Assembly: GCA_934539245.1 (NCBI GenBank)
Contig: CAKTCK010000055.1
Location: 1-11,317, forward strand
DNA: 11,317 bases
DNA from: an uncultured Faecalibacterium sp.
Lineage (GTDB): Bacteria > Bacillota > Clostridia > Oscillospirales > Ruminococcaceae
Direction: 5' to 3'
Part shown: positions 1 to 6,209 of the stretch, piece by piece
Position numbering within the stretch: the first letter of the stretch is position 1
Layout of the letters: the number at the start of each line of letters is the position of its first letter
Notes under the pieces: model-generated
What the model was told of the DNA's origin: nothing
What the model saw: the letters and a program-made list of their open reading frames with translations, nothing else
Database searches by the model: none
Made by a program: the position numbers and the translations under genes

Positions 1-279
1 GAAGTGCTGCCCAACATCATCGGACCCATCATCACGCAGGTCATGTTCAGCATCCCCACCGCCATCTTCACCGAGGCGTTCCTCTCCTTTGTGGGTCTGG
101 GCATCCCGGTGCCCCAGTGCTCGCTGGGTTCTCTGATCAGCGAGCTGTACAACAGCTTCACCACCCACCCCTACCAGATCATCCCGCCCATCGTGGTCAT
201 GAGCCTGCTGATGCTCAGCTTCAACCTTGTGGCGGACGGTCTGCGCGAGGCGCTGGACCCCAAGATGAAGAGTATGTAA
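1..279 (+). CDS. oppC: Oligopeptide ABC transporter permease, OppC-like (C-terminal part only)
   Basis: This is the last 92 codons of an inner-membrane permease of the peptide/oligopeptide ABC transporter family; the 5' part lies outside the window. OppC-type subunits pair with OppB to form the channel and are powered by OppD and OppF. The visible part begins in the cytoplasmic coupling (EAA) loop with LPNIIGPIITQ, which is the usual LPN...PII element of this family. It continues with EAFLSFVGLGIP, a hallmark of DppC/OppC proteins, and ends in a hydrophobic segment (PPIVVMSLLMLSFNLVADGL) and the typical tail ADGLREALDPK. Two membrane-spanning stretches are visible. The stop codon is followed at once by the oppD ribosome binding site, so the genes form one operon. 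The family is secure; whether the substrate is oligopeptides, dipeptides or another solute cannot be told from this fragment. Confidence 0.9.
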   Translation, partial: EVLPNIIGPIITQVMFSIPTAIFTEAFLSFVGLGIPVPQCSLGSLISELYNSFTTHPYQIIPPIVVMSLLMLSFNLVADGLREALDPKMKSM

Positions 280-284
280 GGAGG
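278..284 (+). promoter_or_regulatory. Shine-Dalgarno of oppD
   Basis: AAGGAGG overlaps the oppC stop codon and lies 8 bases before the ATG at 293. It fixes the oppD start and suggests that translation of oppD follows oppC closely. Confidence 0.85.
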
Positions 285-292
285 AACACCCC

Positions 293-1390
293 ATGCCTGA
301 AACTAAAAAAGAACAGGTCTTGTCGGTGCGAGACCTTGATATCACCTTTAAGACCACCGCAGGCCCGGTGCACGCCATCCGCGGCGTGAACATCGACCTG
401 TACAAGGGCGAGACGGTTGCGCTGGTGGGCGAGTCCGGTTCCGGCAAGTCCGTCACCATGAAAGCCGCCATGGGCATTCTGGCCAAGAACGCCACCGTGA
501 ACAGCGGCAGCATCCAGTTCAGCTACCACCACGCCGACGGCAGTCCGGAGACCGTGGACCTGCTGCAAAAGGACAAAAAGTGGATCCGCCGCCACATCAA
601 CGGCAAGCGCATCGCCATGGTGTTCCAGGACCCCATGACCAGCCTTGACCCCACCATGACCATCGGCAAGCAGATCATGGAGGGTATGCTCTGGCACTTC
701 AAAATGCCCAAGGCGGAGGCTTACAAAAAGGCACTGGAACTGCTGGAAGAGGTGGGCATCACCGATGCAGAAAAGCGGATGAAAAACTACCCGCACCAGC
801 TGTCCGGCGGTATGCGCCAGCGCGTGGTCATTGCCATTGCGCTCTCCTGCGACCCCGACCTGCTCATCTGCGACGAGCCCACCACCGCGCTGGATGTGAC
901 CATTCAGGCAAAAATTCTGGAACTGATCCGCCGCATCCAGAAGGAACGCGGCATCTCGGTCATCTACATCACCCACGACCTTGGCGTTGTGGCAAAGGTG
1001 GCAGATTATGTGGACGTGATGTACGCCGGCAAGATCGTGGAGACCGGCACCATCGATGAGATCTTCTACGACCCCAAGCACCCCTACACATGGGGTCTGC
1101 TGTCGGCTATGCCCGACCTTGATACTGCCGATGACCGTCTGTATACCATTCCCGGTTCGCCGCCGAACCTGCTGCACGAGAAGCCCGGCGATGCCTTTGC
1201 ACCCCGCAACCGCTTTGCGCTGAACATCGACGACGAGATCGACCCGCCCATGTTCAAGATCAGCGATACCCACTATGCGGCAACATGGCTGCTGGACCCC
1301 CGCGCCCCCAAGGTGGAGATGCCGCCGGAGCTCAAGGAGCGCATTGTCCGCATGAAAGCAGAAGCAAAAAAGATCGAGGAGGCGGAATAA
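293..1390 (+). CDS. oppD: Oligopeptide ABC transporter ATP-binding protein OppD
   Basis: A full-length ATPase (365 residues) of the peptide/nickel transport family, one of two motor subunits on the cytoplasmic face of the OppBC channel. Visible motifs are Walker A GESGSGKS (46-53), the Q-loop in [12 protein letters not shown] (109-120), the ABC signature LSGGMRQR (170-177), Walker B LLICDEP (190-196) and the switch histidine H228. The C-terminal oligopeptide-transport domain begins with [14 protein letters not shown] (261-274). Compared with the usual OppD, about ten extra residues lie between Walker A and the Q-loop (around 79-90). The four cysteines that in many OppD/DppD proteins hold an iron-sulfur cluster near the C-terminus are absent (see findings). 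The ATG has a good AAGGAGG. OppF follows with no gap. Dipeptide (DppD) or App-type substrates remain possible; the family is certain. Confidence 0.95.
   Translation: MPETKKEQVLSVRDLDITFKTTAGPVHAIRGVNIDLYKGETVALVGESGSGKSVTMKAAMGILAKNATVNSGSIQFSYHHADGSPETVDLLQKDKKWIRRHINGKRIAMVFQDPMTSLDPTMTIGKQIMEGMLWHFKMPKAEAYKKALELLEEVGITDAEKRMKNYPHQLSGGMRQRVVIAIALSCDPDLLICDEPTTALDVTIQAKILELIRRIQKERGISVIYITHDLGVVAKVADYVDVMYAGKIVETGTIDEIFYDPKHPYTWGLLSAMPDLDTADDRLYTIPGSPPNLLHEKPGDAFAPRNRFALNIDDEIDPPMFKISDTHYAATWLLDPRAPKVEMPPELKERIVRMKAEAKKIEEAE
1376..1382 (+). promoter_or_regulatory. Shine-Dalgarno of oppF inside the end of oppD
   Basis: GAGGAGG lies inside the last codons of oppD, 8 bases before the oppF ATG at 1391. 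Because oppD ends at 1390, the ribosome that terminates on oppD is already on the oppF start, a classic translational-coupling layout. Confidence 0.8.
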
Positions 1391-2323
1391 ATGGCAGCAC
1401 AGAGCACGACCCCGCTGCTGAAAGTCGAGGGACTGAAGCAGTATTTCCGCGTCAACAAGAATTTCACGGTCAAGGCGGTGGATGATGTCAGTTTTGAGAT
1501 CTACCCCGGCGAGACCTACGGTCTGGTGGGTGAGTCCGGCTCGGGCAAATCCACCATCGGCCGCAGCATCATCCGCCTGTACGACCCCACTGCGGGCAAG
1601 ATCACCTTTGACGGGCAGGATATCAGCGGTCGCCTGACCCATGCGCAGAACAATACCCTGCGCACCCAGATGCAGATGATCTTTCAGGACCCCATGGCGT
1701 CCCTGAACCCCCGCAAGAAGGTGGAGGACATCATCGGCGAGGGGCTGGATATCCACCACATGTACAAAACGCAGGCAGAGCGCCGCGAAAAGGTGGAAAA
1801 GATCCTTGCCAAGGTCGGCCTTGCCCCGGAGCACGCCGAGCGCTACCCGCACCAGTTCTCCGGTGGTCAGCGCCAGCGCGTGGGCATTGCCCGCGCCCTC
1901 ATCATGAACCCCAAGCTCATCATCGCGGACGAGTGCATCTCGGCACTGGATGTGTCCATTCAGGCGCAGGTAGTCAACCTGATGAAGGATATCCAGCAGG
2001 AGACCGGCACGGCCTATCTGTTCATCGCCCACGACCTTTCCATGGTCAAGTACATCTCCGACCGCATCGGTGTGCTGCATCTGGGGCACCTGCTGGAGAC
2101 CGGCACCACCGAGGAGATCTTCGAGCACCCCATCCACCCCTACACCCGGAGCCTGCTGTCGGCCATTCCGCTACCGAACCCGGTGGTCGAAAAGCGCCGC
2201 GTGGCTGAGACTTACGACTACGCCACTTCCGGCATCGACTATTCCAAGGGCACCAGCCATCATGTGGAGGGCAGCCACTACGTCAAGTGCACGGATGAAG
2301 AATTTGCCAAGTGGTGCAAATAA
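1391..2323 (+). CDS. oppF: Oligopeptide ABC transporter ATP-binding protein OppF
   Basis: The second ATPase (310 residues) of the same importer, acting as a heterodimer with OppD. Motifs are Walker A GESGSGKS (47-54), Q-loop IFQDPMASLNP (97-107), signature FSGGQRQR (156-163), Walker B LIIADE (176-181) followed by the CISALDVSIQAQVVNL run typical of OppF, and switch histidine H214. HPIHPYTRSLLSAIP (246-260) marks the oligopeptide-transport C-terminal domain. The protein ends soon after, with no four-cysteine cluster, which is usual for OppF. The oppD stop codon directly abuts this ATG, and the Shine-Dalgarno lies within oppD. It is the last gene of the operon; the next gene is convergent and a hairpin lies 43 bases downstream. 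The split into D and F rests on gene order and on the CISALD signature. Confidence 0.95.
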   Translation: MAAQSTTPLLKVEGLKQYFRVNKNFTVKAVDDVSFEIYPGETYGLVGESGSGKSTIGRSIIRLYDPTAGKITFDGQDISGRLTHAQNNTLRTQMQMIFQDPMASLNPRKKVEDIIGEGLDIHHMYKTQAERREKVEKILAKVGLAPEHAERYPHQFSGGQRQRVGIARALIMNPKLIIADECISALDVSIQAQVVNLMKDIQQETGTAYLFIAHDLSMVKYISDRIGVLHLGHLLETGTTEEIFEHPIHPYTRSLLSAIPLPNPVVEKRRVAETYDYATSGIDYSKGTSHHVEGSHYVKCTDEEFAKWCK

Positions 2324-2365
2324 GAGCTGACAGGCCGCAGAAAGCCGCCTAATCTCCCGACAAAA

Positions 2366-2406
2366 AGAACACCCCCGGCAGCGGTTGCAGCTGCCGGGGG
2401 TGTTCT
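2366..2406 (-). terminator. Hairpin terminator between convergent oppF and alsS
   Basis: A perfect 17-bp inverted repeat (AGAACACCCCCGGCAGC and its complement) with a 7-base loop. Reading on the minus strand the stem is followed by TTTTT (plus-strand AAAAA, 2362-2366, sharing one base with the stem), so it is a standard intrinsic terminator for alsS, starting 17 bases after its stop codon. On the plus strand the stem is followed by GCTATAAG without a T-run, so termination of the opp operon here would rely on the stem alone. Confidence 0.9.
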
Positions 2407-2422
2407 GCTATAAGCGCAAGGC

Positions 2423-4081
2423 TCAGGTCTTGCTTTGCTGATATACCTCCTTCAGGTGAGCAGAAAGCTTCATGTTTTCGCTGTAATCCACAGGGACTAC
2501 GATCACGCTGGGCACCGTCTGCCGGAAGGCTTCTTCCAGCGTAGGGATCAGGTCAGCGGCTTTTTCCACCCGGTAGCCCTTGCAGTGCATGGCCTCGGCC
2601 AGCAGCTTGAAGTCCGGGTTCGTGAAGTCCACATAGCAGTGCTCGCCGCCAAACTGCTCCTGCTCCTTCCACTTGATCAGGCCATAGCTGCAATCCTCCC
2701 AAATCAGGGTGACAAAGGGCACCTTCTCGCGCACAGCGGTCTCCAACTCCTGACTGTTCATCATAAAACCGCCGTCGCCGCACACCGCCAGCACCTTTTT
2801 GTCCGGGTTCAGCAGCTTGGCTGCAAAGGCACCGGGGATGGAAAAGCCCATGCTGGCAAAGCCGTTGGAGATCAGGCAGGTGTTGGGTGCGTAGCAGTCG
2901 TAGTGGCGTGCAATCCACATTTTGTGCGCGCCCACGTCGCTGACAAGGATATCCTCCCGGCCCATCACCTTGCGCACATCCGCAAGGATGCGGGCTGGCT
3001 TCATGGGGCAGCTGTCATCTGCCGCCATGGCGGCGTGCTCTGCGATCATGGTCTCGCGCAGCTTGAGCGCAAATTCCGGCTCGGTGTCACGGCGGGCGCA
3101 GCGCAGGATCTCGTAAATGCTTTCGGAGATATCGCCCACCACCTCTACGGCGGGCTGATACCGCTTGTTGACATCTGCCGGGGCGGTGTCGATGTGCAAA
3201 ATGGTTCTGTCCGCACGGGCACCCCACTTGGCAGGAGCACACTCCACGATGTCGTAGCCGATGGCAATGACCAGATCAGCACGGTCAAACAGCTGATTCA
3301 CATGGTCCTTCTGGGGGATGCCGATGGTCCACAGGCTGTATTTGTCGTCCATGGGGATGATGCCCTTGGCCATCATGGTGTTCACCACCGGGATGTGCAG
3401 CCGGTCGGCCAGCTCGGTAATGGCAGCGGCGGCATGGCCGCGCACCGCCCCGGCACCAGCCAGAATGACCGGGCTCTTTGCTTCGCTGATGATCTGCCCG
3501 GCGGCAGCAATATGGGTGGGGTCGGCGTAAAGCTCGTGCAGCTGCTGGCGCTTGAGCGGCACGGCATCGGCGGGCATTTTGGCGATATTCTGCGGCAGAT
3601 CAATGTGGGTGGCACCGGGCTTGCCCTTTTCAGCATGCTTGAAGGCCAGCCGCACGATCTCGCCCACCGTGTCCGGGCGGATGATCTGCTTGGAGCGCTT
3701 GGTAATGGGCTCGAACATGGCGGTCAGGTCGAGGTACTGGTGGCTGGTCAGTTGCATCCGGTCGGTGCCCACCTGCCCGGTGATGGCAACCAGCGGTGCG
3801 CCGTCCAGATAGGCATCGGCTACGCCGGTCACAAGGTTGGTAGCACCGGGGCCAAGGGTGGAAAGGCACACGCCCGCCCGGCCGGTCAGACGGCCGTAGA
3901 CATCGGCCATAAAGGCAGCGCCCTGCTCGTGGCGCACCGGGATAAAGCGGATATGGCTGTCCCGGATGGCAAACATCAAGTCCAGCGTCTCCTCGCCGGG
4001 GATGCCGAACATCACGTCCACGCCTTCTGCTTCCAGACAGTCCACCAGAACCTGTGCGGTGGTTTTAGTTTTTTCCTGCAT
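2423..4081 (-). CDS. alsS: Acetolactate synthase, catabolic AlsS-like (thiamine diphosphate enzyme)
   Basis: A full-length enzyme (552 residues) that condenses two pyruvates to 2-acetolactate with loss of CO2, in the cytoplasm. The N-terminal domain carries FGIPGEE (25-31) and RHEQGAAFMADVYGRLTG (50-67), where E52 is the expected glutamate that activates thiamine diphosphate. The C-terminal cofactor-binding motif starts at GDGG (435-438) and runs to WEDCSYG (461-467), with D436 and D463 as likely metal ligands. The RFDDR-type segment of FAD-binding biosynthetic synthases is missing; GYDIVECAPAKW (275-286) stands there, resembling the corresponding region of Bacillus AlsS. YQP...VVGDI and VPVDYSENMKL also resemble AlsS. 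No ilvN-like small subunit and no acetolactate decarboxylase lies next to it. TAGGAG lies about 10 bases before the ATG. A biosynthetic IlvB role cannot be excluded. Confidence 0.85.
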   Translation of the reverse strand: MQEKTKTTAQVLVDCLEAEGVDVMFGIPGEETLDLMFAIRDSHIRFIPVRHEQGAAFMADVYGRLTGRAGVCLSTLGPGATNLVTGVADAYLDGAPLVAITGQVGTDRMQLTSHQYLDLTAMFEPITKRSKQIIRPDTVGEIVRLAFKHAEKGKPGATHIDLPQNIAKMPADAVPLKRQQLHELYADPTHIAAAGQIISEAKSPVILAGAGAVRGHAAAAITELADRLHIPVVNTMMAKGIIPMDDKYSLWTIGIPQKDHVNQLFDRADLVIAIGYDIVECAPAKWGARADRTILHIDTAPADVNKRYQPAVEVVGDISESIYEILRCARRDTEPEFALKLRETMIAEHAAMAADDSCPMKPARILADVRKVMGREDILVSDVGAHKMWIARHYDCYAPNTCLISNGFASMGFSIPGAFAAKLLNPDKKVLAVCGDGGFMMNSQELETAVREKVPFVTLIWEDCSYGLIKWKEQEQFGGEHCYVDFTNPDFKLLAEAMHCKGYRVEKAADLIPTLEEAFRQTVPSVIVVPVDYSENMKLSAHLKEVYQQSKT

Positions 4082-4103
4082 CGTGTAAATACTCCTATCA
4101 TTT

Positions 4104-4150
4104 ATAAAAACAAAAAGGCAGCGCAGCCCACTGGGGCTACACTGCCTTTT
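4104..4150 (-). terminator. Intrinsic terminator or attenuator upstream of alsS
   Basis: Arms 4113-4129 and 4134-4150 form a 17-pair stem with a CAGU loop on the minus strand. The two positions that mismatch on the plus strand become U-G pairs in the minus-strand RNA, so the stem is fully paired only in that direction. It is followed by TTTTTGTTTTTAT, a strong U-tract. It lies about 87 bases after the rluA-like stop codon and 31 bases before the alsS start. The simple reading is the terminator of the upstream gene; its closeness to alsS leaves almost no room for an alsS promoter after it, so attenuation is also possible. Confidence 0.85.
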
Positions 4151-4159
4151 CCTGCGCCC

Positions 4160-4188
4160 ATTTTACCTTTTTTTGCAGACTTCTGCAA
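4160..4188 (-). promoter_or_regulatory. Candidate alsS promoter
   Basis: On the minus strand TTGCAG (4188-4183) and TAAAAT (4165-4160) are separated by 17 bases. The -10 matches consensus at 5 of 6 positions, the -35 only at 3 of 6. Transcription would start near 4153 and enter the hairpin at 4150-4113 almost at once. This is the best candidate I can see for alsS, but it is weak. Confidence 0.35.
4173..4188. repeat. Short palindrome, operator-like
   Basis: TTGCAGACTTCTGCAA is a 7-bp inverted repeat around a 2-base centre. It overlaps the candidate alsS -35 box, so it could be a regulator binding site. It is not followed by a T-run in either direction, so it is not a terminator. No regulator gene is next to it. 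Confidence 0.4.
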
Positions 4189-4237
4189 GAGCCAATTTAC
4201 ACAAAAAGTGCGGGGCGCAACGGCGTTTCTTGTCTTG

Positions 4238-5227
4238 TTATGCTTCCTTGCTTTTATCCAGCGCATCGAACTGCTGCAGGATCTGGGGGTCTTTCAGCTT
4301 GATGACCTTGCCGGAAAGGTAGTGCAGGGTGTTTTCCTCCGGCACATCCAGAAAGCTGATGCGCACCGCGCACAGCGCCTGCGTTTTGGTGCCGGTGCGC
4401 TCGTTCATCTTGCGGTTGCCGTATTTGATATCGCCCAGCACCGGCTTGCCCAGATAGGCCAGATGGGCGCGGATCTGGTGGGTGCGCCCGGTGACAAGGC
4501 CGATCTTGCACAGGGCAAAGGGGCCTGCGGTGCGCAGCACGTCCACGTCCGTGATGATCTGCTTGCGGCGCTCGTCCTGCGATTGATGGGCGTGGATGCT
4601 GACTTTGTTGTTCTTCTCGTCGTGCTCCCACCATGCGGTGAACCGCCCGGACTGGGGGATGCCCACCGTGATGGTGTAGTACTCCTTTTTCAGCAGGTCG
4701 GTGCGGATGATCTCGTTCATGTCCCGCAGGGCGGCGTAGTTCTTGGCAGCGATCACCAGCCCCTCGGTGCCCCGGTCCAGCCGGTTGCAGATGCCGGGCT
4801 TGAAGCGGTTCTCGCCGTGGGGGTCGTATTCGCCCTTCTGGGTCAGGTACTGGGTAAAGGCGTCCACCAGATTGGCATCGCCGGTGCGGTCGCTGTGGCA
4901 CAGCAGGTGAGTGGGTTTGTACAGCACTGCAATGTTTTCGTCCTCATAGATGACCGTCACCTTGGGCTGATTGGGCTGCTTTTTAGGGGCAGCCTTCTGC
5001 ACCGGCTTTGCGCCCTCGGGCGGGAAAAACTCGTCGTTGATGTACAACTCGATCAGGTCTCCCGCCTGCAAACGGTACTCCGGCGCGGCCTTTTTGCCGT
5101 TCACCTTCACCCGCTTGTTGCGGAAACTTTTGTACAGCAGGCTGGTGGGAAAATCGCGGGTCACGCTCTGCACAAAGCGCGAAAGACGCACGCCGTCATC
5201 GTTGGCGGTGGCAGTAAATTGTTTCAT
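4238..5227 (-). CDS. RluA-family RNA pseudouridine synthase (RluC/RluD-like)
   Basis: A 329-residue enzyme expected to convert specific uridines of rRNA or tRNA to pseudouridine. An N-terminal S4 RNA-binding domain is visible at about residues 12-62 (VRLSRFVQ, then VKVNGKKA and the basic-acidic LQAGDLIELY). A lysine/proline-rich linker (about 71-88) leads to the catalytic domain. The family motif is CNRLDRGTEGL (147-157) with catalytic D151; the more common form is HRLDxxTSGL, so the first residue is N and the serine position is E. RTHQIRAHLAYLGKPVLGD (248-266) is the second conserved block. TGAGGAT about 7 bases before the ATG is the ribosome binding site. A good promoter lies upstream (5266-5294) and a terminator downstream (4113-4150), so it is probably a single-gene unit. 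The target uridine cannot be named, so no gene symbol is given. Confidence 0.93.
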   Translation of the reverse strand: MKQFTATANDDGVRLSRFVQSVTRDFPTSLLYKSFRNKRVKVNGKKAAPEYRLQAGDLIELYINDEFFPPEGAKPVQKAAPKKQPNQPKVTVIYEDENIAVLYKPTHLLCHSDRTGDANLVDAFTQYLTQKGEYDPHGENRFKPGICNRLDRGTEGLVIAAKNYAALRDMNEIIRTDLLKKEYYTITVGIPQSGRFTAWWEHDEKNNKVSIHAHQSQDERRKQIITDVDVLRTAGPFALCKIGLVTGRTHQIRAHLAYLGKPVLGDIKYGNRKMNERTGTKTQALCAVRISFLDVPEENTLHYLSGKVIKLKDPQILQQFDALDKSKEA

Positions 5228-5265
5228 AAAGCTATCCTCATCGTTTTTGTCAGAATCATGCTTTT

Positions 5266-5294
5266 ATAGTAATACACGCGGGGCGGGAAGTCAA
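5266..5294 (-). promoter_or_regulatory. Promoter of the pseudouridine synthase gene
   Basis: On the minus strand TTGACT (5294-5289) and TACTAT (5271-5266) are 17 bases apart; -35 matches 5 of 6 and -10 matches 4 of 6. A start near 5258 would give a leader of about 30 bases before the ATG. Confidence 0.65.
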
Positions 5295-5336
5295 CGCGCA
5301 TTCCGGTGCAAAATCCGGGTTATTTTTGCAGAACGC

Positions 5337-5365
5337 TTGTGTTTGCGCCGCAAAATGGGTACTAT
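5337..5365 (+). promoter_or_regulatory. Candidate radC promoter
   Basis: TTGTGT (5337-5342) and TACTAT (5360-5365) with a 17-base spacer. The -35 is poor (3 of 6), the -10 moderate. The -10 and its flank (TACTATAA) are the same as in the divergent promoter on the other strand. A start near 5372 would give a leader of about 25 bases. Confidence 0.45.
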
Positions 5366-5396
5366 AAGGAGAGAACATAGAAAAAGGAGTACCGCC

Positions 5397-6116
5397 ATGG
5401 CAGAGAATAAACGGCACAAGGGACATCGCCAGCGGATGCGGGAGCGGGTGCAAAGCTACGGGCTGGACAGCTTGGCCGAGCACGAGGCGCTGGAATACGT
5501 GCTTTACCTGACCAACGCCCAAAAGGACACCAACGGCATCGCCCATGACCTGATCGACCGGTTCGGGGATTTTGCGGCGGTGCTGGAAGCCAGCGAGGAA
5601 GAGCTGTGCACCGTAGAGGGCGTAGGCCCCTCTACCGCCCGGATGCTGCATCTGCTGCCCCAGATCAGCCGATACTATGGCCGCAGCCGCACCAGCACCA
5701 CCCGCTGCATCAAGACCACCGAGCAGATGGGCAGCTACCTGATGGCAAAGTTTGCGTGGTCGGACTACGAGCGCGCCATGCTGGTCAGTCTGGACAGCCG
5801 CAAGCGGGTGCGCGCCGCCGTCTGGCTGCGGGAAGGAACCTCCGACCGGGTCAGTCTGGATATCAAGAACGTGGTGGCGGCCGCCATCAAGGGCGGTACG
5901 GACGCCGTGGTGCTCTGCCACAACCACCCCAACGGCGTGGCGCTGCCCTCGCTGGAGGACATGGACGCTACTGGTAGCATTGCCCGGGCGCTGGGGCTGG
6001 TAAATGTGCACCTGCTGGATCACTTTATCCTGACCGACACCGAGTATTTTTCCATGCGGGACGCCAACCGCCTGCCCATCTACGATTTCAAGACCGGTAC
6101 GCTGTTCTGGCCGTAA
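5397..6116 (+). CDS. radC: RadC-family JAB1/MPN-domain protein
   Basis: A 239-residue RadC (UPF0758) protein. The N-terminal half begins GHRQRMRERVQSYGLDSLAEHEALEYVLYL, as in the clostridial subgroup, and holds a helix-hairpin-helix VEGVGPSTARML (73-84) expected to contact DNA. The C-terminal JAB1/MPN metal domain has HNHPNG (175-180) and the full HxHx7Sx2D pattern with H175, H177, S185 and D188. The segment that is usually HPRE, 20 residues before HNH, reads DIKN here. The start is the ATG with AAGGAG 7 bases upstream; the frame is open further upstream, but that part lies over the divergent promoters and the antisense of the neighbour. The name RadC is historical: its role in DNA repair is doubtful and its true activity is not settled. 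It lies upstream of uvrB in the same direction, with no terminator between them. Confidence 0.9.
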   Translation: MAENKRHKGHRQRMRERVQSYGLDSLAEHEALEYVLYLTNAQKDTNGIAHDLIDRFGDFAAVLEASEEELCTVEGVGPSTARMLHLLPQISRYYGRSRTSTTRCIKTTEQMGSYLMAKFAWSDYERAMLVSLDSRKRVRAAVWLREGTSDRVSLDIKNVVAAAIKGGTDAVVLCHNHPNGVALPSLEDMDATGSIARALGLVNVHLLDHFILTDTEYFSMRDANRLPIYDFKTGTLFWP

Positions 6117-6128
6117 AACAAAAAACTG

Positions 6129-6157
6129 TTTACATTATAAAATGTGCGTGCTATAAT
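6129..6157 (+). promoter_or_regulatory. Strong promoter of uvrBA
   Basis: TTTACA (6129-6134), a 17-base spacer and a perfect TATAAT (6152-6157). A start near 6164 would give a leader of about 46 bases to the uvrB ATG. It begins only 12 bases after the radC stop codon. Confidence 0.85.
6132..6145. repeat. Palindrome inside the uvrB promoter spacer, possible operator
   Basis: ACATT-ATAA-AATGT, a 5-bp inverted repeat around four A/T bases, overlaps the end of the -35 box and fills most of the spacer. A protein bound here would block the promoter. It does not match the classical Bacillus LexA box (CGAAC-N4-GTTCG). Confidence 0.4.
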
Positions 6158-6209
6158 ACAACTTGAAACAACAACAGATTGTGGTTATATGTACGGAAGG
6201 GAGAAAACG

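Noticed and set aside
221..2137. Long open frame on the minus strand opposite oppD and oppF
   Set aside because: It mirrors two certain genes, has no family motif, and is the usual by-product of GC-rich codon use.
2435..5269. A 944-codon open frame on the plus strand opposite alsS and the pseudouridine synthase
   Set aside because: Striking in length, but it runs through two clear genes, a terminator and an intergenic gap, and its protein is low-complexity in H, G, V, L and A without motifs. GC bias explains it.
4971..5396. Upstream extension of the radC frame
   Set aside because: It is open by chance across the antisense of the neighbour and the divergent promoters; the true start has a strong AAGGAG and gives the family N-terminus.
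6144..6209. Earlier in-frame ATGs for uvrB
   Set aside because: The first lies within the promoter, before the predicted transcription start; neither it nor the one at 6189 has a Shine-Dalgarno.
6117..6209. Classical LexA/SOS box upstream of uvrB
   Set aside because: No CGAAC-N4-GTTCG-like sequence was found; only the short ACATT/AATGT palindrome is present.
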